Below, piece by piece: positions 1-8,833 of a stretch of DNA of 36,841 bases (its first letter is position 1; each line of letters begins with the position of its first letter). The notes below the pieces were generated by a model. The model had not been told where the DNA came from. It made no database searches and saw only the letters and a list, made by a program, of their open reading frames with translations. Source of the DNA: Tannerella sp. (GTDB lineage Bacteria; Bacteroidota; Bacteroidia; Bacteroidales; Tannerellaceae); contig JAISUX010000062.1 in the NCBI GenBank assembly GCA_031271805.1, positions 1 through 36,841 of the forward strand. Direction: 5' to 3'. The position numbers and the translations under genes are program-made.

Positions 1-2
1 AT

Positions 3-2360
3 AACTCGCCGATATTGACTAATTACGGCTTCGGCGGCTGGCTGTTTACAAGCGACGAGCCGGATGTTCCTTCGTGGCTCGGCAAGGCTATCGTCAAAGG
101 GGCTTACGGCAACCTGACGGCTGTGGCGCAGTGGGATACTATCCGTGCTGTGGTGGATTCCGTATTTATCTATAACGGCGCTGCTCAAGAGCCTGACGCT
201 GAAGATCTTATAGTCTATTGCGGGGATTCGGTCATGACGGCGGGCACGGATTACAGTTGTGTTTTCTCTAACAATACGGCGGCCGGCTGGGCGTATATAC
301 ATATCAATACGGGCGCTTCGGGGCGGTTTACGGGCACGCCTACGGATTCGTTCGCCATACTGCCGCGCAAGTTGGAGGGCACATGGTCGGTTACTCCCAA
401 GCCATATCAGGCGGGCGACCGTAAGGCTACGGTTACGTTTAGTCCCGATAATAAGATTCTTGGCGAAGACGTAACGGTAAATGCTGATTCTGCTATGTTT
501 GCCACGTCCTTGGTTGATTCCAATATTGTGGTGACGATCTACAATCCCATTACGCTTTCCGGAGCGGCGGCGGCAAATTACTCGGCGCCGGATACTGCTA
601 TTGTGCTCGGAAAGATATATCCATGGCGGTTTATCCATGCCGGACACTATACCGATGGCTGGTGCTGGGACGGCTATGCACAGACGACGGTGCTACCGGC
701 AACCGATAATGATTTACTCGTCTCTATCGAAGATGACTGCTACATGGACAGCCCTTTGGTCGGTATTGGGACGCTGCAAGTGGCGGCGGGCAAGTCGTTC
801 ACCATAGCGCCGGGTACGGAACTGAAAGTTTATACAGGCTTGCAACTACATTCGGGGGCGTCGTTTGTGAACTTAGGTACGTTCAAAAGCAATCAGAAGT
901 CGTACTGTACTTATATCGACACGCTTGCGGCGGGGCGCAACTGGTATCTCTCGTCGCCGGTGATAAACTGGAACTTCAGTGCTTCGCTCTCGCCTTTGGG
1001 AACGCCGGGCGGGAAGCTCACGGTTGCCCAATACTATACGGAAGCGAAGCACCTGTGGATAGATATATCCAAAACGCTTGACCCGGGCGTGGGGATGGTG
1101 ATACAGAGCGATACGCTGTTGAATGTGCAGTTCAATGGAGAGTTGCAGTTTGACGACGTAAAAGTGAAACTGACGAACACTACGCCTGACTCCAAGCACG
1201 GCTTCAACCTTGTCGGCAATCCGTTCCCCGCCTACTGGCGGTTCAAAGCCTCGACAGTAGAGGCGGCAGGGATTTATGCCACGATGTGGTACCGCGCCTA
1301 TACGCCCCACTTGGGCTATGAGTTCGTGGCTTTCAATGCTAACGGCACTGTGGCTGCGGCGCCGGGATGGGAAAACGCCTCGACATCCGCCGAACTGGGC
1401 TTCGTCCCGCCTATGCAATCCTTCTGGGTACGGATGCAGGATGACGTGAAATCCGGTACGTTCATCTTCGACTATGCTTCGGTATTTGCTACGGGTTACG
1501 GGAATCGTTTGCGGTCTTCATCATTTACGGAATCACAGGATTTTCAGGATTTCCAGGTTGAGGATTTGCGGGGTTCTGAGAGTGATGCGTCATTGCGGGG
1601 CGCGGAGTCTGTTCCCGCAATCGGAACCGGCGAAGAAGAAGATAATGAAGCAACCGACTACACGCCGCCGGTCATAGACGTCCTTGTGCGCATTGATGTT
1701 GCGAAAATTGACACTACAGCCGCCGACCAGATGGTTATTTACGCTACCAAGAACGCCAAACAGGACTTCGACGACTTCGACAGCGAGAAAATGACCGACG
1801 GCGCCGACCGGATACGCCTCTACACCAAAGCAAAAGACTTGTTATCAACAGGCCAGACCATCGAAAGGGAATTGTGTATAGACGGCCGACCGGTTATCAA
1901 AGTCGGCGACGTGATCCCAATAGTCTTCTGGGCGTCCTACGCGAATGAATTTATGCTTCGCGTATCGGAGTTCCGAGGTTGCGACACTCTGGCCGTCTGG
2001 CTCGTTGACCACCTTGCCAACAAAGAATTTAAACTCAATGGCGGCGGTATATACTATTTCTCATCCCGCAGCGGCGAGATTGCAGACCGCTTTACGCTTG
2101 AGTTCCGCCAGGCGCCGGTGGGTAACGAGGTGGTTTCTAATGATTCCTTCTTTGCATGGTGCAGCTCGCCGGGGGTTATATCCGTCCGCGGGGCTTCGGC
2201 AGGCGAAAAAGTCGAGGTGTATAATGTGCTCGGACGACTTTTGCGAACTTCTTCAGACATTGACGGAATTGCAGGATTTGCAGAATTTACAGGTCTTGAA
2301 CAAGGGATTTATCTTGTGCGGTGCAAGAACGAGAGTCTTAAGGTTATTGTTAGGAATTGA
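3..2360 (+). CDS. T9SS-sorted surface protein with YDG/MBG-like domain, 5' partial
   Basis: The frame is open from the first complete codon at base 3, so the gene starts upstream of the window. The first possible in-window start (TTG at 15) is an artefact of the edge. The visible 785 or so residues hold a YDG/MBG-like segment at roughly residues 120-205, recognisable by the V-A-D-S-A-M-F-A and A-A-N-Y-S-A-P pattern, followed by a long beta-rich region. The last 75 residues match the Por/type A T9SS C-terminal sorting domain (EVYNVLGRLL, then GIYLVRC and VIVRN). The protein should cross the outer membrane by type IX secretion and become surface-anchored or released. Its role is unknown; an adhesin-like or cell-surface function is an inference. 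Two places carry 9-bp nucleotide repeats inside the reading frame (1536-1569 and 2265-2300). The sorting domain is the firmest part of the call. Confidence 0.85.
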   Translation, partial: NSPILTNYGFGGWLFTSDEPDVPSWLGKAIVKGAYGNLTAVAQWDTIRAVVDSVFIYNGAAQEPDAEDLIVYCGDSVMTAGTDYSCVFSNNTAAGWAYIHINTGASGRFTGTPTDSFAILPRKLEGTWSVTPKPYQAGDRKATVTFSPDNKILGEDVTVNADSAMFATSLVDSNIVVTIYNPITLSGAAAANYSAPDTAIVLGKIYPWRFIHAGHYTDGWCWDGYAQTTVLPATDNDLLVSIEDDCYMDSPLVGIGTLQVAAGKSFTIAPGTELKVYTGLQLHSGASFVNLGTFKSNQKSYCTYIDTLAAGRNWYLSSPVINWNFSASLSPLGTPGGKLTVAQYYTEAKHLWIDISKTLDPGVGMVIQSDTLLNVQFNGELQFDDVKVKLTNTTPDSKHGFNLVGNPFPAYWRFKASTVEAAGIYATMWYRAYTPHLGYEFVAFNANGTVAAAPGWENASTSAELGFVPPMQSFWVRMQDDVKSGTFIFDYASVFATGYGNRLRSSSFTESQDFQDFQVEDLRGSESDASLRGAESVPAIGTGEEEDNEATDYTPPVIDVLVRIDVAKIDTTAADQMVIYATKNAKQDFDDFDSEKMTDGADRIRLYTKAKDLLSTGQTIERELCIDGRPVIKVGDVIPIVFWASYANEFMLRVSEFRGCDTLAVWLVDHLANKEFKLNGGGIYYFSSRSGEIADRFTLEFRQAPVGNEVVSNDSFFAWCSSPGVISVRGASAGEKVEVYNVLGRLLRTSSDIDGIAGFAEFTGLEQGIYLVRCKNESLKVIVRN

Positions 2361-2530
2361 GAGTTTAGAGTTTAGAGTTTAGATATTAGAGTTTAGAGTT
2401 TAGATATTAGAGTTTAGATATTAGATTTAAGAGTTTAGAGTTATCATTTAAGATTTAAGATTTTAGATTTAAGAAATTAGATTTTAGAGTTATCATTTTA
2501 GATTTTAGATTTGATTTTAGTGTTTTTTTT
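2355..2530. repeat. TTTAGA-type low-complexity repeat tract
   Basis: About 175 bases consist almost only of overlapping variants of TTTAGAG, TTTAGAT, TTTAAGA and ATATTAGA. The tract begins right at the stop codon of the preceding gene and ends shortly before the fimbrillin gene. The same motif recurs at 3833-3871 in the same orientation. It has no coding potential and no clear promoter. Such tracts may arise by slippage. Confidence 0.8.
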
Positions 2531-2551
2531 AATTATTAAATTATTTGACTT

Positions 2552-3724
2552 ATGAACAAAATGATTTTTAAAGGGGCAATGCTCCTCGCAGCCGTTGCAG
2601 CAACGAGCTGCCAAAGTGAAAATGAGCCTATTCCTGTCACTACTACGACGGGTAACGCCATTAGTTTTAGGATCCAGGGCAGCAAGCCCTCAACCTACAC
2701 TCTGCCAACCGTAAGAGACGATATTGACGGCTTTGTCGTCAACGGCTGGGTTGACGATGCAGGTACTCTCACCAGGGTGATTTTCGACCGGAAATCGGTA
2801 GTAAGAGATGCTTTAACCGGCAATTTTGTCTATGCTCCGACCGTTTATTATCCTGCCGAGGCGACGACAGCCGGCTTTACCGCCTTCTCGCCTATTAATG
2901 CCGTACATGTTAGCGGATCGGAGTACACAATTACCGATCAACCTGTGCCCAATCCGATTGTGGCTACCGACAACGTAATCGCATATACAGTGCCTGATCC
3001 GGGATCAGACCCTAAAGGCGTGGCGCAGAAAGACTTGCTTGTCGCCTACACCCCGCTGCCAAGCCTGACCTCGACGGTAGCCCTTACGTTCAAACACGCT
3101 CTCAGCCGCATCCTTGTGTCTGTTAAGAACAAGACGGCAGAACCGCTGATTATCACCAAGTTGTGTTTGGTAAATGTTGCAACCGGAGGGACGCTCGACC
3201 TCGATGCCAATACTTGGACTGGCTACGGCTCCGACGTTGAAGACCTCAATGATGATTATTTTAGCCCTCCCAGCTCAGCAACTGAGTACAAGGTGCTATG
3301 GCAGGCCGGCGCTCAGACGGATAGTATGCATTGGTTGATTCCGGAGAGCGGTGTAGCAGTACCGGTTAATGATGATTATCATTCGATTGTCTCGGAAGAA
3401 CAGGCCATGCTTGTGCTTCCTCAGATAACAAAGCTCACCAATGGCGACCCGGCAAATTTTGCGGATGCAACCGATTTCCATCTGTTAATAGGCTACCAAC
3501 TGAGCAACCTGAAAAGCGAGGATAGGATAGCTTTCGCCGACCTCAACGGTTTTAAGGTATCAGACAAGGGTTTGGCGTTCGAGATGGGCAAGCAGTACAA
3601 CCTGCGCCTCGAATTTACTGCCGGCGGCGGTAGCGGTGGCGGCGGCGCTAACACCGGTATCTCGTTTACAGTAGTTGTTGACGACTGGGAAGATCCGTCA
3701 ACAGCCGAAGGTACGATACAATAA
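2552..3724 (+). CDS. Fimbrillin-family (Mfa-like) lipoprotein
   Basis: This is a 390-residue protein with a lipoprotein signal peptide: a hydrophobic core, then A-A-T-S-C with Cys20 as the lipidated residue. After it come a Thr-rich spacer and a beta-rich body with the order typical of fimbrillin-family proteins (Mfa-like 1): N-terminal A-I-S-F-R-I, a central L-T-F-K-H-A-L-S-R-I-L-V-S-V-K motif near residue 185, and a final strand F-T-V-V-V-D-D-W. The conserved F.H.lsri and the terminal V..W strand are the best evidence. These proteins are exported through the lipoprotein route and may be built into fimbriae or stay as surface lipoproteins. A Gly/Ser-rich linker (GGGSGGGGAN) precedes the last strand. 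The gene stands alone between two repeat tracts and has its own terminator. No good promoter was found in the AT-rich upstream tract. Specific partner or ligand unknown. Confidence 0.82.
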   Translation: MNKMIFKGAMLLAAVAATSCQSENEPIPVTTTTGNAISFRIQGSKPSTYTLPTVRDDIDGFVVNGWVDDAGTLTRVIFDRKSVVRDALTGNFVYAPTVYYPAEATTAGFTAFSPINAVHVSGSEYTITDQPVPNPIVATDNVIAYTVPDPGSDPKGVAQKDLLVAYTPLPSLTSTVALTFKHALSRILVSVKNKTAEPLIITKLCLVNVATGGTLDLDANTWTGYGSDVEDLNDDYFSPPSSATEYKVLWQAGAQTDSMHWLIPESGVAVPVNDDYHSIVSEEQAMLVLPQITKLTNGDPANFADATDFHLLIGYQLSNLKSEDRIAFADLNGFKVSDKGLAFEMGKQYNLRLEFTAGGGSGGGGANTGISFTVVVDDWEDPSTAEGTIQ

Positions 3725-3797
3725 TAAATTACGCAATGAATAACTATTTATATGATTCATAATAATTCGATTTATTCGATTATACATTTTTAGTCTG

Positions 3798-3836
3798 AAA
3801 AATCCGGCAGTTGTGAAATTGTCGGATTTTTATTTT
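3798..3836 (+). terminator. Rho-independent terminator after fimbrillin gene
   Basis: A 12-bp stem (AAAAATCCGGCA at 3798-3809 with TGTCGGATTTTT at 3820-3831, one G-T wobble) encloses a 10-nt loop and is followed by a short T-rich run. It lies about 75 bases after the stop codon. Confidence 0.8.
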
Positions 3837-3871
3837 AGAGTTTAGATTTTAGATTTTAGAGTTTAGATTTG
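3833..3871. repeat. Second TTTAGA-type repeat tract
   Basis: A run of TTTTAGAG and TTTAGATTTTAGA units of the same kind and orientation as the larger tract at 2355-2530. The two tracts bracket the fimbrillin gene. Confidence 0.7.
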
Positions 3872-3891
3872 TAAAAAAAAATCTTGAGAAT

Positions 3892-3921
3892 TTTGCGGGT
3901 GAAAAAAAAGTTGTATCTTTG
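3892..3921 (+). promoter_or_regulatory. Bacteroides-type promoter of the uronate operon
   Basis: TTTG at 3892-3895 and TATCTTTG at 3914-3921 match the -33 and -7 elements used by the Bacteroidota primary sigma factor, with 18 bases between them (slightly short of the usual 19-21). The first gene starts 40 bases downstream. No other promoter was found before 13560, so all seven genes are probably read from here. Confidence 0.65.
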
Positions 3922-3961
3922 TGTTCACTTATAATCACTTTTTTAACTAAAATATTATACT

Positions 3962-5887
3962 ATGAACAAAAAGGTAATCCTGACGTTAGTTCTTTTGATG
4001 ACGTTTGCCTCGTGGACATACGGCTATACGGAACGTGATTTGTTGCAGAAAGCGGCGAGTTTGGAACAGTTAAAGTCGGCATTGATACCGTCCCGTAAGT
4101 GGGTTCGCTATCCCGACTATGCCGACCGTAGCGGTTGGGACGCCCTGATGGGGGAGAACCGCGCGTTTTTTATCAGCGAGGGCGAAAAATACCTCGATTA
4201 CGAGTGGAAGGTCGTCAAGGCGACCGAGCATCTGGAATTTGCCCGGAGCAGTAGCAGTTCGCAAGTAGAGCCGTCGTACGGGAGTAATATTCAGGCGCTT
4301 TACGCACTTTTTCTCGCGGAGATGGCGGAGGGTATGGGACGTTTCATCGACCCTGTTATTGACGGAGTGTTCGCATTTTGCGAGATGACTTCGTGGGCTA
4401 TCCGTGCGCATCTGAGCGCTCAGCGCGTCGGAGGCTCGTTCCCGAAAGTCGATGACCACGTTATAGAACTCGTTTCGGGCGATATCGGCGCGGCTCTGTC
4501 GTGGATTCATTATTTCCTGCACGAGCGCTTCGACAAGGAAAACCCGCTTATCGCCGAGCGTCTGCGCTATGAGATTGAGCGGCGGATACTTGCGCCTTAC
4601 CTTGCCGAAAACCGTTTCTGGTGGATAGCGGCTAACTTGTCGGCGGAAAGCGGCGGGTCGGTAAACAATTGGAACCCGTGGTGTAACGGCGCCGTGCTTC
4701 AATGCTTCCTTCTTATGGAGAACGACCCCGAACGGCTGGCGAAGGCGGTCTATAAAACGATGTGGTCGGTCGATAAGTTCATCAACAGCAACCACGACGA
4801 CGGCGCCTGCGAGGAGGGACCGTCGTACTGGGGTAATGCGGCCGGCAAACTCTACGGTTACCTGCGGATTCTGTGTGATGCGACCGGCGGCAAGGTGGAT
4901 ATCTTTAATAATCAGCTTATTAAGAATATGGGCGAATATATCGCTCGCTCATATATCGGCGACGGCTGGGTTGTCAATTTCGCCGACGCTTCGGCCAAAG
5001 GCGGTGGCGACGCACAACTTATTTACCGTTACGGCAAAGACGTGGGCAGCACGGTGATGACTTCCTACGCCGGTTACCTACGGCATATAGCAGGCCGTCT
5101 CTCGCCGGATGCGGGGAGGGATCTGTTCCGCACTTTCGAGAACCTCACGCATTGGGACGAGATGAAACAACTGCCGACGGAATTTAAAAATCCGCCATTC
5201 ACATGGTACCCGCAGACCGAGTTTTGCTATATGAGCAGTTCACAGGGCTTCTTCCTCGGAGCTAAAGGCGGCTTCAACAACGAAAGCCATAACCATAACG
5301 ACGTCGGGACATTCCTGCTCTTTTTGAACCGCACACCGATCTTTATTGATGCCGGCGTCGGCGCATATACGCGCAAGACTTTCAGCAACGAACGATACAC
5401 GATATGGTCGATGCAAAGCAACTACCACAACCTGCCGATGATAAACGGCGTTGCGCAACCCTACGGCGCTCAATACCGCGCTAAAAACAGCAGTTTCGAC
5501 AGTCGTCGGATGACCTTTTCGACCGATATTGCAGGCGCTTATCCGCCCGAAGCGTGTGTGAAGACATGGCTTCGTTCCTATAAAGTCGGCAAGACAGTTC
5601 GTATCGAAGACCGCTTCACATTGACTAAATCCGTCGCGCCCAACCTTATCAATTTCCTGACTTCAGGTCAGGTGGATATATCGACGCCGGGCAAAATAAT
5701 CATCGGGATAGACGGCGAAAAAGTGAGTATGTCGTACGACAAGTCCGCCTTTGAAGCCAAAGTTGAGACCGTTACGATAGACGCCGACAGCCCAAAAGTC
5801 TGGGGCGAAGCGGTCTATCGCATCACACTTGTTGCGCTTAAAAATTCATTATCAGGAACTTACATTTATACAATTCAAAGTTTATGA
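3962..5887 (+). CDS. Heparinase II/III-family protein, secreted (putative polysaccharide lyase)
   Basis: This 641-residue protein has a Sec signal peptide (hydrophobic residues 5-20, cleavage near Gly21) and no lipobox, so it is probably periplasmic. The N-terminal half fits an alpha/alpha toroid with N-N-W-N-P-W-C-N at 235-242 and E-E-G-P-S-Y-W at 284-290. The C-terminal half is a beta-sandwich with H-N-H-N-D at 443-447. In characterised members of the heparinase II/III superfamily these places supply the catalytic Asn/His, Tyr and His, plus a metal ligand. The expected reaction is beta-elimination of a uronic-acid glycosidic bond, giving a 4,5-unsaturated uronyl end. The exact substrate (heparan, alginate, glucuronan, ulvan-like or other) cannot be read from the sequence. 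It is first in a seven-gene operon with GH105, the enzyme class that removes the unsaturated uronyl product, and it overlaps the next gene by four bases. Confidence 0.85.
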   Translation: MNKKVILTLVLLMTFASWTYGYTERDLLQKAASLEQLKSALIPSRKWVRYPDYADRSGWDALMGENRAFFISEGEKYLDYEWKVVKATEHLEFARSSSSSQVEPSYGSNIQALYALFLAEMAEGMGRFIDPVIDGVFAFCEMTSWAIRAHLSAQRVGGSFPKVDDHVIELVSGDIGAALSWIHYFLHERFDKENPLIAERLRYEIERRILAPYLAENRFWWIAANLSAESGGSVNNWNPWCNGAVLQCFLLMENDPERLAKAVYKTMWSVDKFINSNHDDGACEEGPSYWGNAAGKLYGYLRILCDATGGKVDIFNNQLIKNMGEYIARSYIGDGWVVNFADASAKGGGDAQLIYRYGKDVGSTVMTSYAGYLRHIAGRLSPDAGRDLFRTFENLTHWDEMKQLPTEFKNPPFTWYPQTEFCYMSSSQGFFLGAKGGFNNESHNHNDVGTFLLFLNRTPIFIDAGVGAYTRKTFSNERYTIWSMQSNYHNLPMINGVAQPYGAQYRAKNSSFDSRRMTFSTDIAGAYPPEACVKTWLRSYKVGKTVRIEDRFTLTKSVAPNLINFLTSGQVDISTPGKIIIGIDGEKVSMSYDKSAFEAKVETVTIDADSPKVWGEAVYRITLVALKNSLSGTYIYTIQSL

Positions 5888-7692
5888 AATTAAAAACATT
5901 ATTATTTTGCGGCGGCCTGTTTCTTGCGGCGGCCTGTACACATGAGGGGAAAGACAGTGTCGTCGTTCTGCAGACGAAATTGAAAGCTCATCCGCGGCTG
6001 CTGTTCGTAGAACAGGATGAGGCTCGATTGAAACAACTCGGCGATTCGGACGCCATGCTTAACAACCTGCGCCGCAGTCTTTTCAAGGAAGCCGACAGGC
6101 TGTTGACCGCCGAACCTCAACAATATAAGACGGATCTGCTTAGCGTCAGTCGTGAGCAGGTTTTCCGGATGATAACACTCGGATTGGCGTATCGTTTCGG
6201 CGGCGACAAGCGTTATCTCGACAAGGCGGAGGCGGAATTGAACAACGTATGCGACTTTGCGGACTGGCATCCGGATCATTACCTCGATGTCGCCGAAATG
6301 ACAACCGCCGTCGCTATTGCTTACGACTGGCTTTACGACGACCTTTCGGCGGCGACAAAGAGCAAGGTAGTAGCGTCCATCAAGACAAAAGCCCTCGACC
6401 TCGTTATCAGGGAGTATGCGACGGGCGACGACGGCTCATGGGCTAAGCGCAACACGAATTGGAACGTTGTATGCAATGCGGGGATGGTTCTCGGCGCTCT
6501 CGCCATAGCCGAAAATTATCCGGATATATGCGCCGAAGTGGTGAATAACGCCGTCAAATATGTGCCAAACTGTATAGAACACTTCGCGCCGGACGGCGTG
6601 TGCTACGAAGGCCCGGCATACTGGAATTATACCAACATCTATTTCGCTGAGTTGCTTCGCGCTCTTGAAGATAATTTCGGACAATCGTTCGGACTGGCCG
6701 ATATGCAGGGCGTGTCGCAGGCGGCTTTGACTTTTATCCGTTGCCTAAGTCCGACGGGCAAGGTATTCAGTTTCGCCGATGCAAGCGGCGTTTCGCCAAG
6801 TGCAGACCCCGTTTATTTCTATTTCAGCCGTCGCTTCAACCAACCCGAAGTTGCGGCCTATTATCGTTCGCTTATCGCCGCATACAACCAACAGGACAAA
6901 TCGCCGCGATGGCACTATTTCATGGCTATACCTTGGTACGACAATGCCGCCTTTGCGGGCGTAGAGCGTCCTAAACTTGCTGTTTTTGAGGGAATTAACG
7001 ATTTGTTTGTCTTCAACGGCTCGTCTTCAACACCTCACTCCGTCTATCTCATCGCTAAGACAGGAGACCCCGATATGGCGCATCAACAGTTGGATGTGGG
7101 CACATTCGTGATAGAGAGCGACGGAGTACGTTGGATAGACGAATTAGGCTCGGAGAGCTACGGACTTCCCAATTTCTGGGATTATCGCCCGGATGGTCAG
7201 CGTTGGAAATATTTCCGCAATAACAGCCTGAGCCATAATACTTTATCAATAGACGGGAAGATACAATATTCTTATGGCACGGGCGAGGCGCTGCATTATG
7301 ACGCCGACGCTCCGCAACCGACGGCGACAATGGATATGACGACGGTCTATACCGACCAGGCCGCGTCTGTTCACCGCACTTTTGCGATGCCGACGGACGA
7401 CCGCATGATTGTGACCGATTCCGTAGAATTGCTGTCGGCCGGTCAAAGCCTGCGCTGGTCGGCAGTGACCGCCGCCGCCGTCAGCTGTCAGGGTAATATC
7501 GCCGAACTGACGAAGGACGGCAAAACATTCAAGCTGAAAATCCTGTCGCCGGCAGGCGCAACATTCACAACCCGCCCTGCCAACGACTTCGTAGGTCAAG
7601 GCGAGAAATCTAACGACGGCTACACGATAGCTTCAGTGACCGTCAGCGGAGCTTTAAAACAAGTAATATCGGTACAAATGAGCGTAAATTAA
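5884..7692 (+). CDS. Heparinase II/III-family lipoprotein, divergent active site
   Basis: The 602-residue product begins inside the previous stop (ATGA overlap), which indicates translational coupling. It has a lipoprotein signal with Cys18 (A-A-A-C). It shows the same family layout: N-T-N-W-N at 190-194, Y-E-G-P-A-Y-W at 241-247 and M-A-H-Q-Q-L-D-V-G-T-F at about 398-408, followed by a beta-rich C-terminal half. Compared with the H-x-H-x-D of its neighbour, the second His is Gln402; in heparinase II that position is a metal ligand. It may be an exo-acting lyase that works without metal, or it may have a changed specificity. It is probably anchored to a membrane facing the periplasm or the cell surface. 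The two lyase-like proteins have clearly different sequences and so are not a recent duplication. Confidence 0.82.
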   Translation: MKLKTLLFCGGLFLAAACTHEGKDSVVVLQTKLKAHPRLLFVEQDEARLKQLGDSDAMLNNLRRSLFKEADRLLTAEPQQYKTDLLSVSREQVFRMITLGLAYRFGGDKRYLDKAEAELNNVCDFADWHPDHYLDVAEMTTAVAIAYDWLYDDLSAATKSKVVASIKTKALDLVIREYATGDDGSWAKRNTNWNVVCNAGMVLGALAIAENYPDICAEVVNNAVKYVPNCIEHFAPDGVCYEGPAYWNYTNIYFAELLRALEDNFGQSFGLADMQGVSQAALTFIRCLSPTGKVFSFADASGVSPSADPVYFYFSRRFNQPEVAAYYRSLIAAYNQQDKSPRWHYFMAIPWYDNAAFAGVERPKLAVFEGINDLFVFNGSSSTPHSVYLIAKTGDPDMAHQQLDVGTFVIESDGVRWIDELGSESYGLPNFWDYRPDGQRWKYFRNNSLSHNTLSIDGKIQYSYGTGEALHYDADAPQPTATMDMTTVYTDQAASVHRTFAMPTDDRMIVTDSVELLSAGQSLRWSAVTAAAVSCQGNIAELTKDGKTFKLKILSPAGATFTTRPANDFVGQGEKSNDGYTIASVTVSGALKQVISVQMSVN

Positions 7693-7703
7693 TAGATAAG
7701 CGT

Positions 7704-8822
7704 ATGAAGAATATTTTTGTGTTCTTGGCATTGACGTTTGCGATTCCCGAAATCGCTATTGCACAGTCAAAAGCAACTGCGCAGACCTTGTCCTTGCAGC
7801 CGGAAGCAATCTTGGCTATTGCCGATAAAGTCTTTGATTATCAGCAGACTAACCCTACGGGAAAGGAGTTATGGGAATGGGAATACGGCGCATATTATTC
7901 GGGGCTGTTCGATTTCTACAAAGTCAATCCTCAGGTCAAGTATCTCGAAGCGATGATGCGTATGGGCGAGGAATGGAAATGGGCGATGCGTCCGCGTCCT
8001 TACGATGCTAATGCTTTCGCTATCGGGCACATGTACATGGGGTTGTACGGGATTTTGCGCGTGCCCGGAATCATCGACAAGACGGTCTATTGCCTCGACG
8101 CGGCTTTCGTGCGCGACCCTAAGGAACCCGACGTCACTTTCGAGGGTAACCGCTATTGGTACAACTGGTGGAGCTGGTGCGACGCCCTGTTCATGGCGCC
8201 CCCGACATTCGCCCTTTATGCCGAGATTTCGGGCGAGAAGAAATATCTCGACGAGATGCACAAACTTTGGACTATAACCCATAACTACCTCTACGATAAC
8301 GAAGAGCATCTTTATTACCGCGACGACCGTTATTTCAAGCAACGTACTCCTGAGGGCAAAAAGGTGTTTTGGTCGAGAGGCAACGGCTGGGTTTTTGCCG
8401 GACTTGCGAAAGTGTTGCGGGCAATGCCTGACGACTATGAGCATTACCCGTTCTATCTCAACCTCTACAAAGAAATGGCGTCCAAACTCAAGGATATTCA
8501 GTTGAAAGACGGGTATTGGTCGTCGAGCCTGCTTGACCCGACGCATTACGGCGGGAAGGAGACGAGTGGTACGGGTTTTTACTGTTTCGCGCTCTCCTGG
8601 GGTGTCAACAACGGCATACTGCCCGCGGATGAATACAAGCCGTGCGTGGTTAAAGCCTGGGAGATGCTCGTCTCGTGCGTGAACGAGCAGGGACGGCTCG
8701 GATATGTGCAACGTGTCGGCGACCAGCCGGATAAAGTGCTGCCCGAACATACCGAATCATACGGCTCAGGCGCGTTTTTGCTCGCCGCAAGCGAGGTGTG
8801 GAAATTATTTACTAACAGATAA
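7704..8822 (+). CDS. GH105 unsaturated glucuronyl/rhamnogalacturonyl hydrolase
   Basis: This 372-residue protein, usual length for GH105/GH88 enzymes, has a signal peptide cleaved after A-I-A (residues 19-21). It is an alpha/alpha six-hairpin barrel. Asp101 in Y-D-A-N-A-F-A-I-G-H and Asp160 in W-C-D-A-L-F-M-A-P-P correspond to the two catalytic Asp residues of YteR (88 and 143). W-S-R-G-N-G-W and E-T-S-G-T-G-F are further family hallmarks. The enzyme hydrates the 4,5-double bond of unsaturated uronyl residues made by polysaccharide lyases and so releases a 4-deoxy-5-keto-uronate. It sits 11 bases after a heparinase-family gene and is the natural next step for its product. GH105 fits better than GH88 because of the YteR-like motifs. 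Whether it prefers glucuronyl or galacturonyl ends is not visible. Confidence 0.9.
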   Translation: MKNIFVFLALTFAIPEIAIAQSKATAQTLSLQPEAILAIADKVFDYQQTNPTGKELWEWEYGAYYSGLFDFYKVNPQVKYLEAMMRMGEEWKWAMRPRPYDANAFAIGHMYMGLYGILRVPGIIDKTVYCLDAAFVRDPKEPDVTFEGNRYWYNWWSWCDALFMAPPTFALYAEISGEKKYLDEMHKLWTITHNYLYDNEEHLYYRDDRYFKQRTPEGKKVFWSRGNGWVFAGLAKVLRAMPDDYEHYPFYLNLYKEMASKLKDIQLKDGYWSSSLLDPTHYGGKETSGTGFYCFALSWGVNNGILPADEYKPCVVKAWEMLVSCVNEQGRLGYVQRVGDQPDKVLPEHTESYGSGAFLLAASEVWKLFTNR

Positions 8823-8833
8823 AATAAGAAACA

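Noticed and set aside
2440-2551. Promoter for the fimbrillin gene
   Set aside because: AT-rich tract with TTTG-like words but no TAnnTTTG at proper spacing.
3962-7692. Heparin or heparan sulfate as definite substrate of the two lyase-like proteins
   Set aside because: The superfamily acts on many uronic-acid glycans, and no sulfatase or GH88 heparan set is in the window.
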